Shown here piece after piece: positions 34,622-42,312 of a stretch of DNA of 64,000 bases. The position numbers and the translations under genes are program-made. Source of the DNA: Mucilaginibacter sp. OK283 (GTDB lineage: Bacteria; Bacteroidota; Bacteroidia; Sphingobacteriales; Sphingobacteriaceae); contig NZ_FODR01000008.1 in the NCBI RefSeq assembly GCF_900110415.1, positions 248,001 to 312,000 of the forward strand, given 5' to 3'. The notes beneath the pieces were generated by a model. That model was not told the DNA's origin. It did no database searches and worked only from the letters and a program-made list of their open reading frames with translations. Each line of letters opens with the position of its first letter. Within the stretch, counting starts at the first letter, position 1.

Positions 34622-34831
34622 ATGAACATTATGGCTTTCTTTTGCATCGCTTTGCTGACAATCTCTTTCCTTATGATTGCCGGAATCGCATTTTTTAGCT
34701 TCTTAAAGTGGATCAAAAAGACTTATTATCCAAACTGGAAATTCCCGGATTATATTAGCGTTGGTTATGCCGAATATCTGTATCACAAATTCATTAAAAA
34801 GGACCTGGAGGCCTGGCAAAACAACCAGTAG
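34622..34831 (+). CDS. Small membrane protein of unknown function
   Basis: A 69-residue ORF. Residues 3-30 are a hydrophobic helix, followed by a basic turn (KWIKKTYYPNWKF) and a polar amphipathic tail. Composition is protein-like with no stop interruptions, but there is no family match. An opposite-strand ORF overlaps but reads worse. The start could also be the Met at 34631. Confidence 0.5.
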   Translation: MNIMAFFCIALLTISFLMIAGIAFFSFLKWIKKTYYPNWKFPDYISVGYAEYLYHKFIKKDLEAWQNNQ

Positions 34832-34850
34832 CATTATTAGTTGGATTGCT

Positions 34851-34858
34851 TAATTTTG
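34851..34858 (+). promoter_or_regulatory. -7 box for the ADP-ribosylglycohydrolase gene
   Basis: TAATTTTG matches TAnnTTTG exactly, 45 bp upstream of the ATG at 34904. Confidence 0.4.
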
Positions 34859-34903
34859 CGCAAGTGCCGGCCAAAACTATAATAACCGGACCAGTGTAAA
34901 TTA

Positions 34904-35845
34904 ATGTCCCATCATCTCAATTTTTGTAAAGATATACTGTTTGGCGTTGCTGTCGGCGATGCCATAGGCGTTCCTGTTGAGTTTAAATCACGAGAAGAAA
35001 TTGCAAAAAAACCGGTTATCGACATGGTCGGGTTTGGCACTTATGACCAATTGCCGGGCACATGGTCTGACGATAGCTCACTTACTTTTTGCCTTGCCGA
35101 ATCGTTAACCAATGGTTACGATATACATGATATTGCCAACAATTTTGTAAGATGGCGTTGCGACAATTATTGGACGGCCCGGGGCAAAGTTTTTGATGTT
35201 GGTATTACTACCCATGAAGCTATTGAAAGAATAGTAAGGGGTGTGCAACCAAACCTTGCCGGCGGATTTGATTCATGGTCGAACGGAAATGGTTCACTGA
35301 TGCGGATTTTGCCACTATTGATTTACATTAAGGGTTTACCGATAGCAGAGCGTTTTGCTATAACCAAAGATGTATCCTCCATTACCCACGGCCATATCCG
35401 GTCGGCAATTGCCTGTTTTTATTACCTGGAATTTGCTGCCAAACTGCTAAAAGGTAACGATTTGCAAACTATCTATCACGAAGTAAAACAAGAAGTAACA
35501 GCGTTTCTGGATACAACAAGCATCAATAAAGACGAGATAAAAATGTTTGACCGCCTTTTAGCCGGCAATATTTATGAATTGGCAGAAAGTGAAATAAATA
35601 GCAGTGGCTATGTATTGCATACGCTGGAGGCAAGTATCTGGTGCCTTTTAACTACAACAAACTATAAAGAAGCTGTACTTAAAGCTGTAAATTTGGGCCT
35701 TGATACCGATACAACCGGTGCTGTAACCGGCGGGCTGGCGGCCCTATACTATGGTTTTGAAACAATACCCCAAGATTGGGTGCTTAAACTTGCCCGGGAA
35801 AAAGATATAGACGATTTAGCAGCCAGGCTGGCTAAACTATTTTAG
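34904..35845 (+). CDS. ADP-ribosylglycohydrolase family protein
   Basis: A 313-residue DraG-type enzyme, close to typical length. Divalent metal-binding residues are in WSDDSS (54-59) near the N-terminus and in DTDTTG (Asp267-Gly272) near the C-terminus. GVAVGDAIGVPVEF precedes. It removes ADP-ribose from a protein or other target. No ADP-ribosyltransferase gene is nearby, so its partner is unknown. It is cytosolic. Confidence 0.9.
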   Translation: MSHHLNFCKDILFGVAVGDAIGVPVEFKSREEIAKKPVIDMVGFGTYDQLPGTWSDDSSLTFCLAESLTNGYDIHDIANNFVRWRCDNYWTARGKVFDVGITTHEAIERIVRGVQPNLAGGFDSWSNGNGSLMRILPLLIYIKGLPIAERFAITKDVSSITHGHIRSAIACFYYLEFAAKLLKGNDLQTIYHEVKQEVTAFLDTTSINKDEIKMFDRLLAGNIYELAESEINSSGYVLHTLEASIWCLLTTTNYKEAVLKAVNLGLDTDTTGAVTGGLAALYYGFETIPQDWVLKLAREKDIDDLAARLAKLF

Positions 35846-35846
35846 T

Positions 35847-35930
35847 ATTAAGTCAACAGTACTAAGTCGTAAGTTAAAAGTTAAATTTTTTCTTTTTTGG
35901 CTTAGAACTTAAGACTTTTGGCTAAAGACT
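35847..35930. repeat. TAAGTC word repeats
   Basis: TTAAGTCAACAGTACTAAGTC at 35848-35870 and its imperfect inverse CTTAGAACTTAAGACTTTTGG at 35900-35922 form a weak hairpin between two same-strand genes. Confidence 0.5.
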
Positions 35931-35977
35931 ATCCGTCAATTTATCGATTACACGATAGTTGCATAATTGAATAAACA

Positions 35978-36385
35978 ATGGCCGAAAAAGAAAAACTAAG
36001 AATTGATAAATACCTGTGGGCTATCCGCGTTTTTAAAACCCGTACACAGGCATCTGATGCCTGTAAAGCCGGACGCGTAAAGCTTGACGGCAAAAACATA
36101 AAACCTTCATACGAGGTAAAAATTGGAGATACCTACCAGGTAGCAAAAGGTCCCGACCGGAAGGTGATTCGGGTAACCGGCTTGCTGGAGAACAGGGTTG
36201 ATGCAAAAAAAGCGGTTGATTATTATCTGGATATAACCCCGGTTGAACAAACCCAGGCCTTTAAATCCATGTTCCACGCCCCTATCCTCAAACGTGATAG
36301 AGGCACCGGCCGTCCCACTAAACTTGATCGCCGCGAGATAGACGATTTAAAAGATAATTTTTTTGAAACGGAGGAGGAGGAATGA
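35978..36385 (+). CDS. hslR: RNA-binding S4 domain protein (HslR-like)
   Basis: A 135-residue protein with an N-terminal S4 RNA-binding domain (about residues 7-65, LRIDKYLWAIRVFKTR), the Hsp15/HslR family. HslR rescues stalled 50S subunits by binding nascent chain-tRNA. The C-terminal third is charged and ends in an Asp/Glu-rich tail. It is cytosolic. Confidence 0.88.
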   Translation: MAEKEKLRIDKYLWAIRVFKTRTQASDACKAGRVKLDGKNIKPSYEVKIGDTYQVAKGPDRKVIRVTGLLENRVDAKKAVDYYLDITPVEQTQAFKSMFHAPILKRDRGTGRPTKLDRREIDDLKDNFFETEEEE

Positions 36386-36504
36386 TTTGAAAATTTGAAA
36401 ATGAAAAAGACAATTTGAGAATTTAAAAAAACCAATCTAAAAATAAGTCAAATGAGCCTGGCCAGACAAGCATTTTCAAATTCTCAAATCTTCAAATTCT
36501 CAAA
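36386..36504. repeat. TTTGAAAATT / AATTTTCAAA word-repeat hairpin
   Basis: Words such as TTTGAAAATTTG at 36388-36425 are the inverse of CAAATTCTCAAATC at about 36476-36506. The gap is convergent (hslR and nucleoside deaminase), so a bidirectional terminator role fits. Related words are at 2310-2345 and 37030-37110. Confidence 0.65.
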
Positions 36505-36984
36505 TTAATATTTCGTCTTATTCTCCTCTATTTCCCACAGCTTAAAAACAGCCATCGCTTCATCGCGGAGTAATTGGACGAAGGGCAATTTCCTGCCAGC
36601 CATGGGGCTTTCCAGTTCATCATATATATCATGGTCGTCAAAACCAATAGCTGCGGCATCGGCTTTGGTATTGGCATAGTAAACTTTATCAATGCGGGCC
36701 CAGTATATGGCGCCAAGACACATAGGGCAGGGTTCGCAACTGGTATAAATTTCGCACCCGGATAAGTCATATGTCCCCAACTCCTGGCAGGCCAGGCGGA
36801 TAACCGATACTTCGGCATGTGCGGTTGGATCATTGGTAGGCACAACCCGGTTGGCGCTACGGGCCAGGATCATGCCATCCTTTGTTATAACGGCTCCAAA
36901 GGGGCCACCCATCCCCTGCTTTACATTATACTCGGATAGTTCAATTGCTATCCGCATGAATTTTTCGTGTGCCGTATTTTCCAT
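36505..36984 (-). CDS. Nucleoside deaminase (guanine deaminase-like)
   Basis: A 159-residue zinc-dependent deaminase. The zinc ligands are His56 in HAE (Glu58 is the catalytic proton carrier) and Cys86 and Cys89 in PCPMC. It resembles B. subtilis GuaD (guanine to xanthine) more than tRNA adenosine deaminase, since a C-terminal GFDDHDIYDELE segment is present. The substrate needs confirmation; it may be GuaD or another base deaminase. Confidence 0.82.
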   Translation of the reverse strand: MENTAHEKFMRIAIELSEYNVKQGMGGPFGAVITKDGMILARSANRVVPTNDPTAHAEVSVIRLACQELGTYDLSGCEIYTSCEPCPMCLGAIYWARIDKVYYANTKADAAAIGFDDHDIYDELESPMAGRKLPFVQLLRDEAMAVFKLWEIEENKTKY

Positions 36985-37000
36985 AGTCCTCTAAATTAAA

Positions 37001-37024
37001 AAACCTCAGCCGGAGTTGAGGTTT
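37001..37024 (-). terminator. Intrinsic terminator of the Skp/OmpH gene
   Basis: On the minus strand AAACCTCA (37024-37017) pairs perfectly with TGAGGTTT (37008-37001) across an 8-bp loop, and a T-run follows. It is 90 bp after the OmpH stop. Confidence 0.7.
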
Positions 37025-37029
37025 TATTT

Positions 37030-37113
37030 GAAATTTGAGAATTCTGCAATTTGAAAAATTTGAAGATGCTTTTCATTTTCAAATCTTCAAATTCTCGAAT
37101 TTTCAAATCGATT
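37030..37113. repeat. TTTGAGAATT / AATTCTCAAA word-repeat hairpin
   Basis: Words such as TTTGAGAATTCTGCAATTTG at about 37031-37062 and their inverse (TTTCAAATCTTCAAATTC) at 37076-37110 form an imperfect stem after the OmpH gene. It is related to the element at 36386-36504. Confidence 0.6.
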
Positions 37114-37710
37114 TTATTTTTTCTCTTTCGCGTAAGCGTCGTTAAGTCTTTTTACTACGTCGGTGGTTACATCTAACGATGGATCGCCATATAATACAGT
37201 TGGATTTGCTTTTGAGTATAGCAACACCAGTTTGTACCCTTTTTCTTTGGCGTAAGCTTTAGCAAAGTCTGCAATTTTATCGTATTGCTTAGTGGCTTCA
37301 GTAGACTGCAGGTTTTGGAACTCGGCAGTAGCATTTTGCTGGTAACCTTGTAACTCTTGTTGTTTACGTTGTAAGCGTTGCTCGGTAGCCTGGCGCTGGT
37401 CGGCTGATAGTGTAGCCTGGCTTTTTTGATATTCGGCAACTTCACGCTGAAATGCCTGGCCTTTGTTTTGTAAATCGCCTTGCGAGGCTTTGCCTTTTTC
37501 TTCCAGGCGTTTGTTCATATCTTTTGTATACTCATATTTACTTAATAAGGTATCAGAATTGATATAAACAATTGCTTCTTTGCTATCACCTACAGTAGTA
37601 GCGGCTGTGACTGGTTTATCACCAGTTTTATTTTGGTTACAAGCAGCAATGCTGCCCGCAATTAATATCCCGAAGGTGAATTTTGTTAAAGTTGAAACAG
37701 TAGTTTTCAT
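37114..37710 (-). CDS. OmpH/Skp family periplasmic chaperone lipoprotein
   Basis: A 198-residue lipoprotein: signal and lipobox AGSIAAC with the lipidated Cys24. The mature part is a long coiled coil (about 50-145) rich in Lys, Glu and Gln, the Skp/OmpH tentacle. It likely guides unfolded outer-membrane proteins. The start at 37710 is chosen over an in-frame Met at 37743, because a -7 box at 37741-37748 lies directly at that upstream Met. Confidence 0.85.
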   Translation of the reverse strand: MKTTVSTLTKFTFGILIAGSIAACNQNKTGDKPVTAATTVGDSKEAIVYINSDTLLSKYEYTKDMNKRLEEKGKASQGDLQNKGQAFQREVAEYQKSQATLSADQRQATEQRLQRKQQELQGYQQNATAEFQNLQSTEATKQYDKIADFAKAYAKEKGYKLVLLYSKANPTVLYGDPSLDVTTDVVKRLNDAYAKEKK

Positions 37711-37740
37711 TATCTCACGTAAAAATTTAAAAAAGTTTGA

Positions 37741-37748
37741 CAAAGATA
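37741..37748 (-). promoter_or_regulatory. -7 box for the Skp/OmpH gene
   Basis: The minus strand reads TATCTTTG, an exact TAnnTTTG, ending 30 bp before the start at 37710. Confidence 0.5.
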
Positions 37749-38192
37749 AACTTTCATTGCAAGTATCCTAATGGATGTGTATATTAACTTCGATGAGGGC
37801 TTCGCTGTTTTTGATTCCGTATATGCTGATGCTTTTCGCGGAGGTTCCGTATTGACCGTAAAAATTTGGACGCCCATTAACGGCCCAAGATAAACTAAGC
37901 CGCATTGTGGTACTGAAACAAACCAGTATTCAATAAACAGCACGGCCTTTTGAATGCCTTTGCGAATTAAAAGTGGTGCAAATGCATTTATGTACAAATC
38001 GTGGAAACCTTTTTATCCCTGTTTCGTAAAAATCAATCATTATCTATTAATTTAATTATTTTCCTGTGAATAAATAACATTCATCAATAATTTCCGTTAC
38101 CGAGCTTTTAGCTATTGATATATGCCGTTGACATTCAAAACACAAATTCTACCCGAAGTAATAATCCCTCTAATTAATTTAAAATTTGCTGC
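37749..38192. other. Divergent gap of about 440 bp
   Basis: Non-coding between OmpH (minus) and a beta-barrel gene (plus). A minus-strand ORF at 37710-37997 exists but shows no family match. The right half is AT-rich; no repeat or confident promoter was found for the plus gene, although a near -7 box (AAAATTTG) lies at about 38182. Confidence 0.4.
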
Positions 38193-38876
38193 ATGAAAAA
38201 AGTACTGCTTCTTTCCTCATTGCTATTGTTTGTATTTATTGCAAGCACCCTGGCACAAATCCCCCCGTTGCAGGGGGCTATTTTAAACCAAAAATCGATA
38301 CATATTAACGCAGGCACGCAAGGCGCTGGTGCCGAATTTGCTTACGGCATTTCTCAAAAAACAGCCTTACGGCTGGGCATAAACGTTATCCCGGTATCGG
38401 CCAACAATGTGTTCAGTATCTCGGGGTTTAACTCCACTTCAAAATTTTCGGCCTCGTTTTCAAACATTCATTTACTAACCGACTATTCGCCATTTAAAAA
38501 AGCAACCGGTTTCAGGCTGGTGGGTGGCGCGGCTTATTTTATGAATGCCAACGGCAACATGCAGGTACAATCTGCCGACGGTTATAAATACGGCGATATT
38601 GTGCTGAATAAAGACGAAGCCGGCAATCTGAACATGAATGTAACCTGGAAAGGGTTTGCGCCTTATTTAGGTATTGGTTTGCTAAAAGCTTTCCCCCAAC
38701 GCGCCTTTAATATCAACCTTGACCTTGGCAGCTATTATTTAAGGCGGCCAGATGCCAAAATTACCGGCACAGGTTTATTAGAAGGTAACTCATCACAATC
38801 TGCCCAGTTAAAAGAAAACTTAAAAAACTACAGATTTTTACCGGTAGTACAGCTAAACTTCAATTTCAAACTTTAA
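38193..38876 (+). CDS. Outer-membrane beta-barrel protein
   Basis: A 227-residue protein with a signal peptide (about 1-21, STLAQ) and an all-beta body with alternating hydrophobic residues ending NFNFKL, the C-terminal signature of an outer-membrane barrel. No function can be given. The next gene, a lipoprotein, begins 11 bp later and probably shares its transcript. Confidence 0.75.
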   Translation: MKKVLLLSSLLLFVFIASTLAQIPPLQGAILNQKSIHINAGTQGAGAEFAYGISQKTALRLGINVIPVSANNVFSISGFNSTSKFSASFSNIHLLTDYSPFKKATGFRLVGGAAYFMNANGNMQVQSADGYKYGDIVLNKDEAGNLNMNVTWKGFAPYLGIGLLKAFPQRAFNINLDLGSYYLRRPDAKITGTGLLEGNSSQSAQLKENLKNYRFLPVVQLNFNFKL

Positions 38877-38887
38877 TTTGATTGATT

Positions 38888-39622
38888 ATGAACAACGTAA
38901 AAATAACATTCCTGATATTGATAATGGCAATTGCGGCCTGTAAAAAACCAACCGAAAATTTAAAAATAGTAGTTGATACCAATATTATTAAATACACCGC
39001 CCTGATACAGGTTACCGATGCAGTTAACGGCTCAACAACACCCGCCAACGCAACTTTAACCATTGGTGGCACCAACGCCGCCGATATATATGAAATATCG
39101 GGCAAAAAGCAGTTTAAGCTTATCAACGGTATTATAACAATAGGCCCCGGCCCGGCCGCTATGCCAACTGCCGATAAACCTGCAAGCTGTACAATACAAG
39201 TTACCGCCCCCGGCTATAATGCCGCCGCGCAAACCATCACCTTTACAGCAGATAAAAAACAGCAGGTAATAAATGTATACCTGGTTAAAACCGGCAGTAC
39301 AGCTACCGGCACACCAACAATAAAACCGCTGCCTGTTTATGATGCTGTCAGCCTGACCTTTACAGGAACCTGCGCAAACAAGCAAGACCTGGAGATTAGG
39401 CCGAGCATGTATGTATTTTATCGTGAAAACGCATCGGGAGACGACTATCGATACCTGGGGTATATGGATAAAGGCGATATTACGACAACAGCGCTTGCCA
39501 AGGGCAAAACTTACGATTTTCAACTCACCTATGGCGGCAAAAACTATACTACAACCCAGCAAATCAATCAATCCGGTTATAATTTAAAGGTTGATATGGG
39601 CACGGCTTGCAATAGTTTTTAA
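38888..39622 (+). CDS. Lipoprotein of unknown function
   Basis: A 244-residue protein with signal and lipobox IMAIAAC (lipidated Cys18). A middle part (about 35-125) looks like a carboxypeptidase-regulatory or PEGA-type beta-sandwich with repeated TI-pattern strands. The rest is beta-rich with no recognised family. An upstream TTG at 38882 is in frame, but ATG 38888 fits the signal better. It is probably cotranscribed with the barrel gene. Confidence 0.68.
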   Translation: MNNVKITFLILIMAIAACKKPTENLKIVVDTNIIKYTALIQVTDAVNGSTTPANATLTIGGTNAADIYEISGKKQFKLINGIITIGPGPAAMPTADKPASCTIQVTAPGYNAAAQTITFTADKKQQVINVYLVKTGSTATGTPTIKPLPVYDAVSLTFTGTCANKQDLEIRPSMYVFYRENASGDDYRYLGYMDKGDITTTALAKGKTYDFQLTYGGKNYTTTQQINQSGYNLKVDMGTACNSF

Positions 39623-39712
39623 ACACAGATGGGGAATATTACAGATTAACCGCACATCTATCCACACCTCCTTTTTTATCCACATTCATTCGTCATTACC
39701 ATCAAAATTTCG

Positions 39713-39720
39713 TACTTTTG
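39713..39720 (+). promoter_or_regulatory. -7 box for gyrB
   Basis: TACTTTTG matches TAnnTTTG exactly and ends 22 bp before the gyrB ATG. The -33 element is not clear. Confidence 0.5.
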
Positions 39721-39742
39721 AAGGTTGTTGTACTAAATAAAT

Positions 39743-41701
39743 ATGAGCGAAGAAAATCAGGACAAATCCAATTATTCAGCAGATAATATACAGGTATTAG
39801 AAGGTTTAGAGGCGGTACGTAAGCGTCCGTCCATGTACATTGGTGATACAGGCGTTAAAGGTTTGCACCATTTGGTATATGAGGTTGTTGATAACTCTAT
39901 CGACGAAGCCCTTGCCGGCCACTGCGACACAATTAAGGTTTTTATACTAAAAGATAACTCGATAAGGGTTGAAGATAATGGTCGCGGTATCCCAACCGCT
40001 ATGCACACTAAAGAGAAAAAATCGGCTTTAGAGGTGGTAATGACCGTGTTACACGCCGGTGGTAAATTTGATAAGGATACTTACAAGGTATCCGGCGGTT
40101 TGCACGGTGTGGGTGTTAGTTGCGTTAACGCGTTATCTATTCACCTTACCGCTTTAGTTTATCGCGAAGGTAAGGTGTGGACACAGGAATACTCTGAGGG
40201 CAAACCTTTGTTTGAGGTTAAAACTATTGGCGACACGGATAAAAGAGGTACTACCATTATATTTAAACCCGATGCTACCATTTTTACCCTTACAACCGAG
40301 TATAAATACGATACCCTTGCCGGCCGCCTGCGCGAACTTTCATTCTTAAATAAAGGCATCCGCCTTAGTTTAACCGATGAGCGCATCCCTAACGAGGATG
40401 GATCATTCCCTACCGAAGAGTTTTACTCCGAAGGTGGTTTACGCGAATTTGTTAAGTTTTTAGATGGCACACGCCAGTCTATCATTCCAGAACCCATCTA
40501 TTTGGATGGTGTAAAGAATGGTATCCCGGTTGAGCTTGCCTTTCAGTATAATGATACCTACTCCGAGAATGTATTCTCGTACGTAAATAACATCAATACT
40601 ATTGAGGGCGGTACACACGTAGCGGGTTTTCGCCGCGGACTGACCCGTACGCTAAAGGCATATGCCGATAAATCGGGATTGCTGAAAAATATGAAGATGG
40701 AAATTACCGGCGATGACTTCCGCGAGGGGTTAACCGCTGTAATTTCTGTTAAAGTACAGGAGCCGCAGTTTGAAGGCCAAACCAAAACCAAATTGGGTAA
40801 CAACGAGGTGATGGGCGCCGTTGATATGGCAGTAGGCGAAATATTGGGCAACTTCCTTGAAGAAAACCCGAAAGAGGCCAAACTGATTGTAAACAAAGTA
40901 ATACTTGCTGCTACAGCCCGTGCCGCTGCCCGTAAAGCCCGCGAACTGGTACAGCGTAAGAGTGTAATGACCGGCTCTGGCCTGCCAGGTAAATTATCTG
41001 ATTGTGCCAATAACGATCCATCGTTGTGCGAACTGTACCTGGTAGAGGGTGACTCGGCGGGTGGTACCGCCAAACAGGGCCGCGACCGCGAATACCAGGC
41101 TATTTTACCTTTACGTGGTAAAATCCTGAACGTGGAGAAAGCCATGGAGCACAAAATTTACGAAAACGAAGAGATAAAGAACATGTTTACCGGCCTGGGC
41201 GTAAGCCGCGGTACGCCTGATGATGACAAGGCGCTTAACTTAACCAAACTACGTTACCACAAAATCATCATCATGACGGATGCCGACGTGGATGGATCGC
41301 ACATTACTACGCTGATCCTTACGTTCTTCTTCCGTTATATGAAGGAATTGGTTGAAGCGGGTTATGTTTACATTGCATCGCCGCCATTATACCAGGTTAA
41401 AAAAGGTAAAGAGTCTGAATACTGCTGGAATGATGTACAGCGAGATGCTGCCATACAACGCCTTAAAGGTGCCGGTAAAGAAGATAGCGTACACGTACAA
41501 CGTTACAAAGGTTTGGGCGAGATGAACGATATCCAGCTTTGGGATACCACCATGAACCCGGCCACCCGTACCCTAAAACGCGCCACCATTGAAAACGCCG
41601 CCGAGTGTGATCATACCTTCAGCATGCTCATGGGCGATGAAGTAGCACCGCGCCGCGAGTTTATTGAGCGCAATGCTAAATACGCCAAGATAGATACATA
41701 G
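39743..41701 (+). CDS. gyrB: DNA gyrase subunit B
   Basis: A 652-residue type II topoisomerase ATPase subunit of normal length. ATP-binding GHKL domain at about 15-215 (VDNSIDEALAGHCD, VEDNGRGIP), transducer to about 390, TOPRIM from about 420 to 540 (EGDSAGG and DADVDGSHI). It pairs with GyrA (not in this window) to supercoil DNA. It is followed by an overlapping terminator at 41760. Confidence 0.97.
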   Translation: MSEENQDKSNYSADNIQVLEGLEAVRKRPSMYIGDTGVKGLHHLVYEVVDNSIDEALAGHCDTIKVFILKDNSIRVEDNGRGIPTAMHTKEKKSALEVVMTVLHAGGKFDKDTYKVSGGLHGVGVSCVNALSIHLTALVYREGKVWTQEYSEGKPLFEVKTIGDTDKRGTTIIFKPDATIFTLTTEYKYDTLAGRLRELSFLNKGIRLSLTDERIPNEDGSFPTEEFYSEGGLREFVKFLDGTRQSIIPEPIYLDGVKNGIPVELAFQYNDTYSENVFSYVNNINTIEGGTHVAGFRRGLTRTLKAYADKSGLLKNMKMEITGDDFREGLTAVISVKVQEPQFEGQTKTKLGNNEVMGAVDMAVGEILGNFLEENPKEAKLIVNKVILAATARAAARKARELVQRKSVMTGSGLPGKLSDCANNDPSLCELYLVEGDSAGGTAKQGRDREYQAILPLRGKILNVEKAMEHKIYENEEIKNMFTGLGVSRGTPDDDKALNLTKLRYHKIIIMTDADVDGSHITTLILTFFFRYMKELVEAGYVYIASPPLYQVKKGKESEYCWNDVQRDAAIQRLKGAGKEDSVHVQRYKGLGEMNDIQLWDTTMNPATRTLKRATIENAAECDHTFSMLMGDEVAPRREFIERNAKYAKIDT

Positions 41702-41756
41702 GAAGATCTGCAAATTTGCAGATTACAAATGTGCAGATGCCATTTGAAGATAAGAA
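41702..41756. repeat. TGCAGAT words after gyrB
   Basis: ATCTGCAAATTTGCAGAT forms a small perfect inverted repeat at about 41706-41723, followed by an ATGTGCAGATG word. It lies in the convergent gyrB/retropepsin junction. Confidence 0.55.
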
Positions 41757-42197
41757 TCAGCCTCGCTTAACGCGGGGCTTTTTCAGTTTAACAACCTGTT
41801 TACCATAGTCAATCACCGCTCTGTATTTCATCAATATATCGCCGCCTAAAACACCCAATACCTGCGGATGCCCCAGCTGGCCGTAAGCTATATTGATAGT
41901 AGATAAATCCAATACGGCAACTTCAAAATCAGCAACCAATACACTGCCGATTTGCATACCGCTGATTAAAGCTGTGAACGACTGCATGGTATTGGTACCC
42001 AAACCTGTTGATAGCCTGTCGCTCTCGGATATAAAAGTTGCCTCACTTGCTTCGGCCAGCATGGTTTGGTCAAAGGCGGTTTTTGATGCGCCGGTATCTA
42101 AAACCATAATAAATGCTTTGCCAAACAGGATCACCTCAATTAACGGATGGTAACCATCGTCATGCAGGTCGATGATCTGGAGTGGAATGGATGTCAT
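41757..42197 (-). CDS. Retropepsin-like aspartic protease domain protein
   Basis: A 146-residue single-domain aspartic protease-like protein. The active-site DTGAS is at residues 34-38. Retropepsins act as dimers; the flap-like HPQVLGVLGGDILMKYRAVID near the C-terminus corresponds to the family second motif. No signal peptide. Function is unknown. The final codons overlap the gyrB terminator. Confidence 0.8.
   Translation of the reverse strand: MTSIPLQIIDLHDDGYHPLIEVILFGKAFIMVLDTGASKTAFDQTMLAEASEATFISESDRLSTGLGTNTMQSFTALISGMQIGSVLVADFEVAVLDLSTINIAYGQLGHPQVLGVLGGDILMKYRAVIDYGKQVVKLKKPRVKRG
41760..41783 (+). terminator. gyrB intrinsic terminator inside an opposing gene
   Basis: GCCTCGC at 41760-41766 pairs with GCGGGGC at 41772-41778 (one G-T pair), followed by TTTTT at 41779-41783. 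It ends gyrB transcription on the plus strand but lies within the 3' coding end of the minus-strand retropepsin gene. Confidence 0.6.
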
Positions 42198-42312
42198 TTT
42201 AGATGTGCAGATTACAGATGTGCAAATATGCAGATTATAATTATTGATAACTGAATTAGTAGGTTTTCAACTACACTTAACTCAATAATTCAGTAAATCA
42301 ATAATTCAATAA
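42198..42312. repeat. TGCAGAT and AATTCAATAATT word repeats
   Basis: AGATGTGCAGATTACAGATGTGC words (about 42198-42237) are followed by TAATTATTGATAACTGAATT and its imperfect inverse near 42290-42314. Between tamL's stop and the retropepsin start. Confidence 0.55.

Noticed and set aside
34516..34716. Minus-strand ORF of 66 residues
   Set aside because: It overlaps the better plus-strand small membrane ORF, is Lys/Ile-rich by AT bias, and has no homology clue.
37710..37997. Minus-strand ORF of 95 residues in the gap before the beta-barrel gene
   Set aside because: No family match, no promoter before it, and it overlaps the OmpH promoter region and start.
39743..41701. oriC near gyrB
   Set aside because: No DnaA, DnaN or RecF gene and no cluster of DnaA-box-like sites was seen around gyrB.
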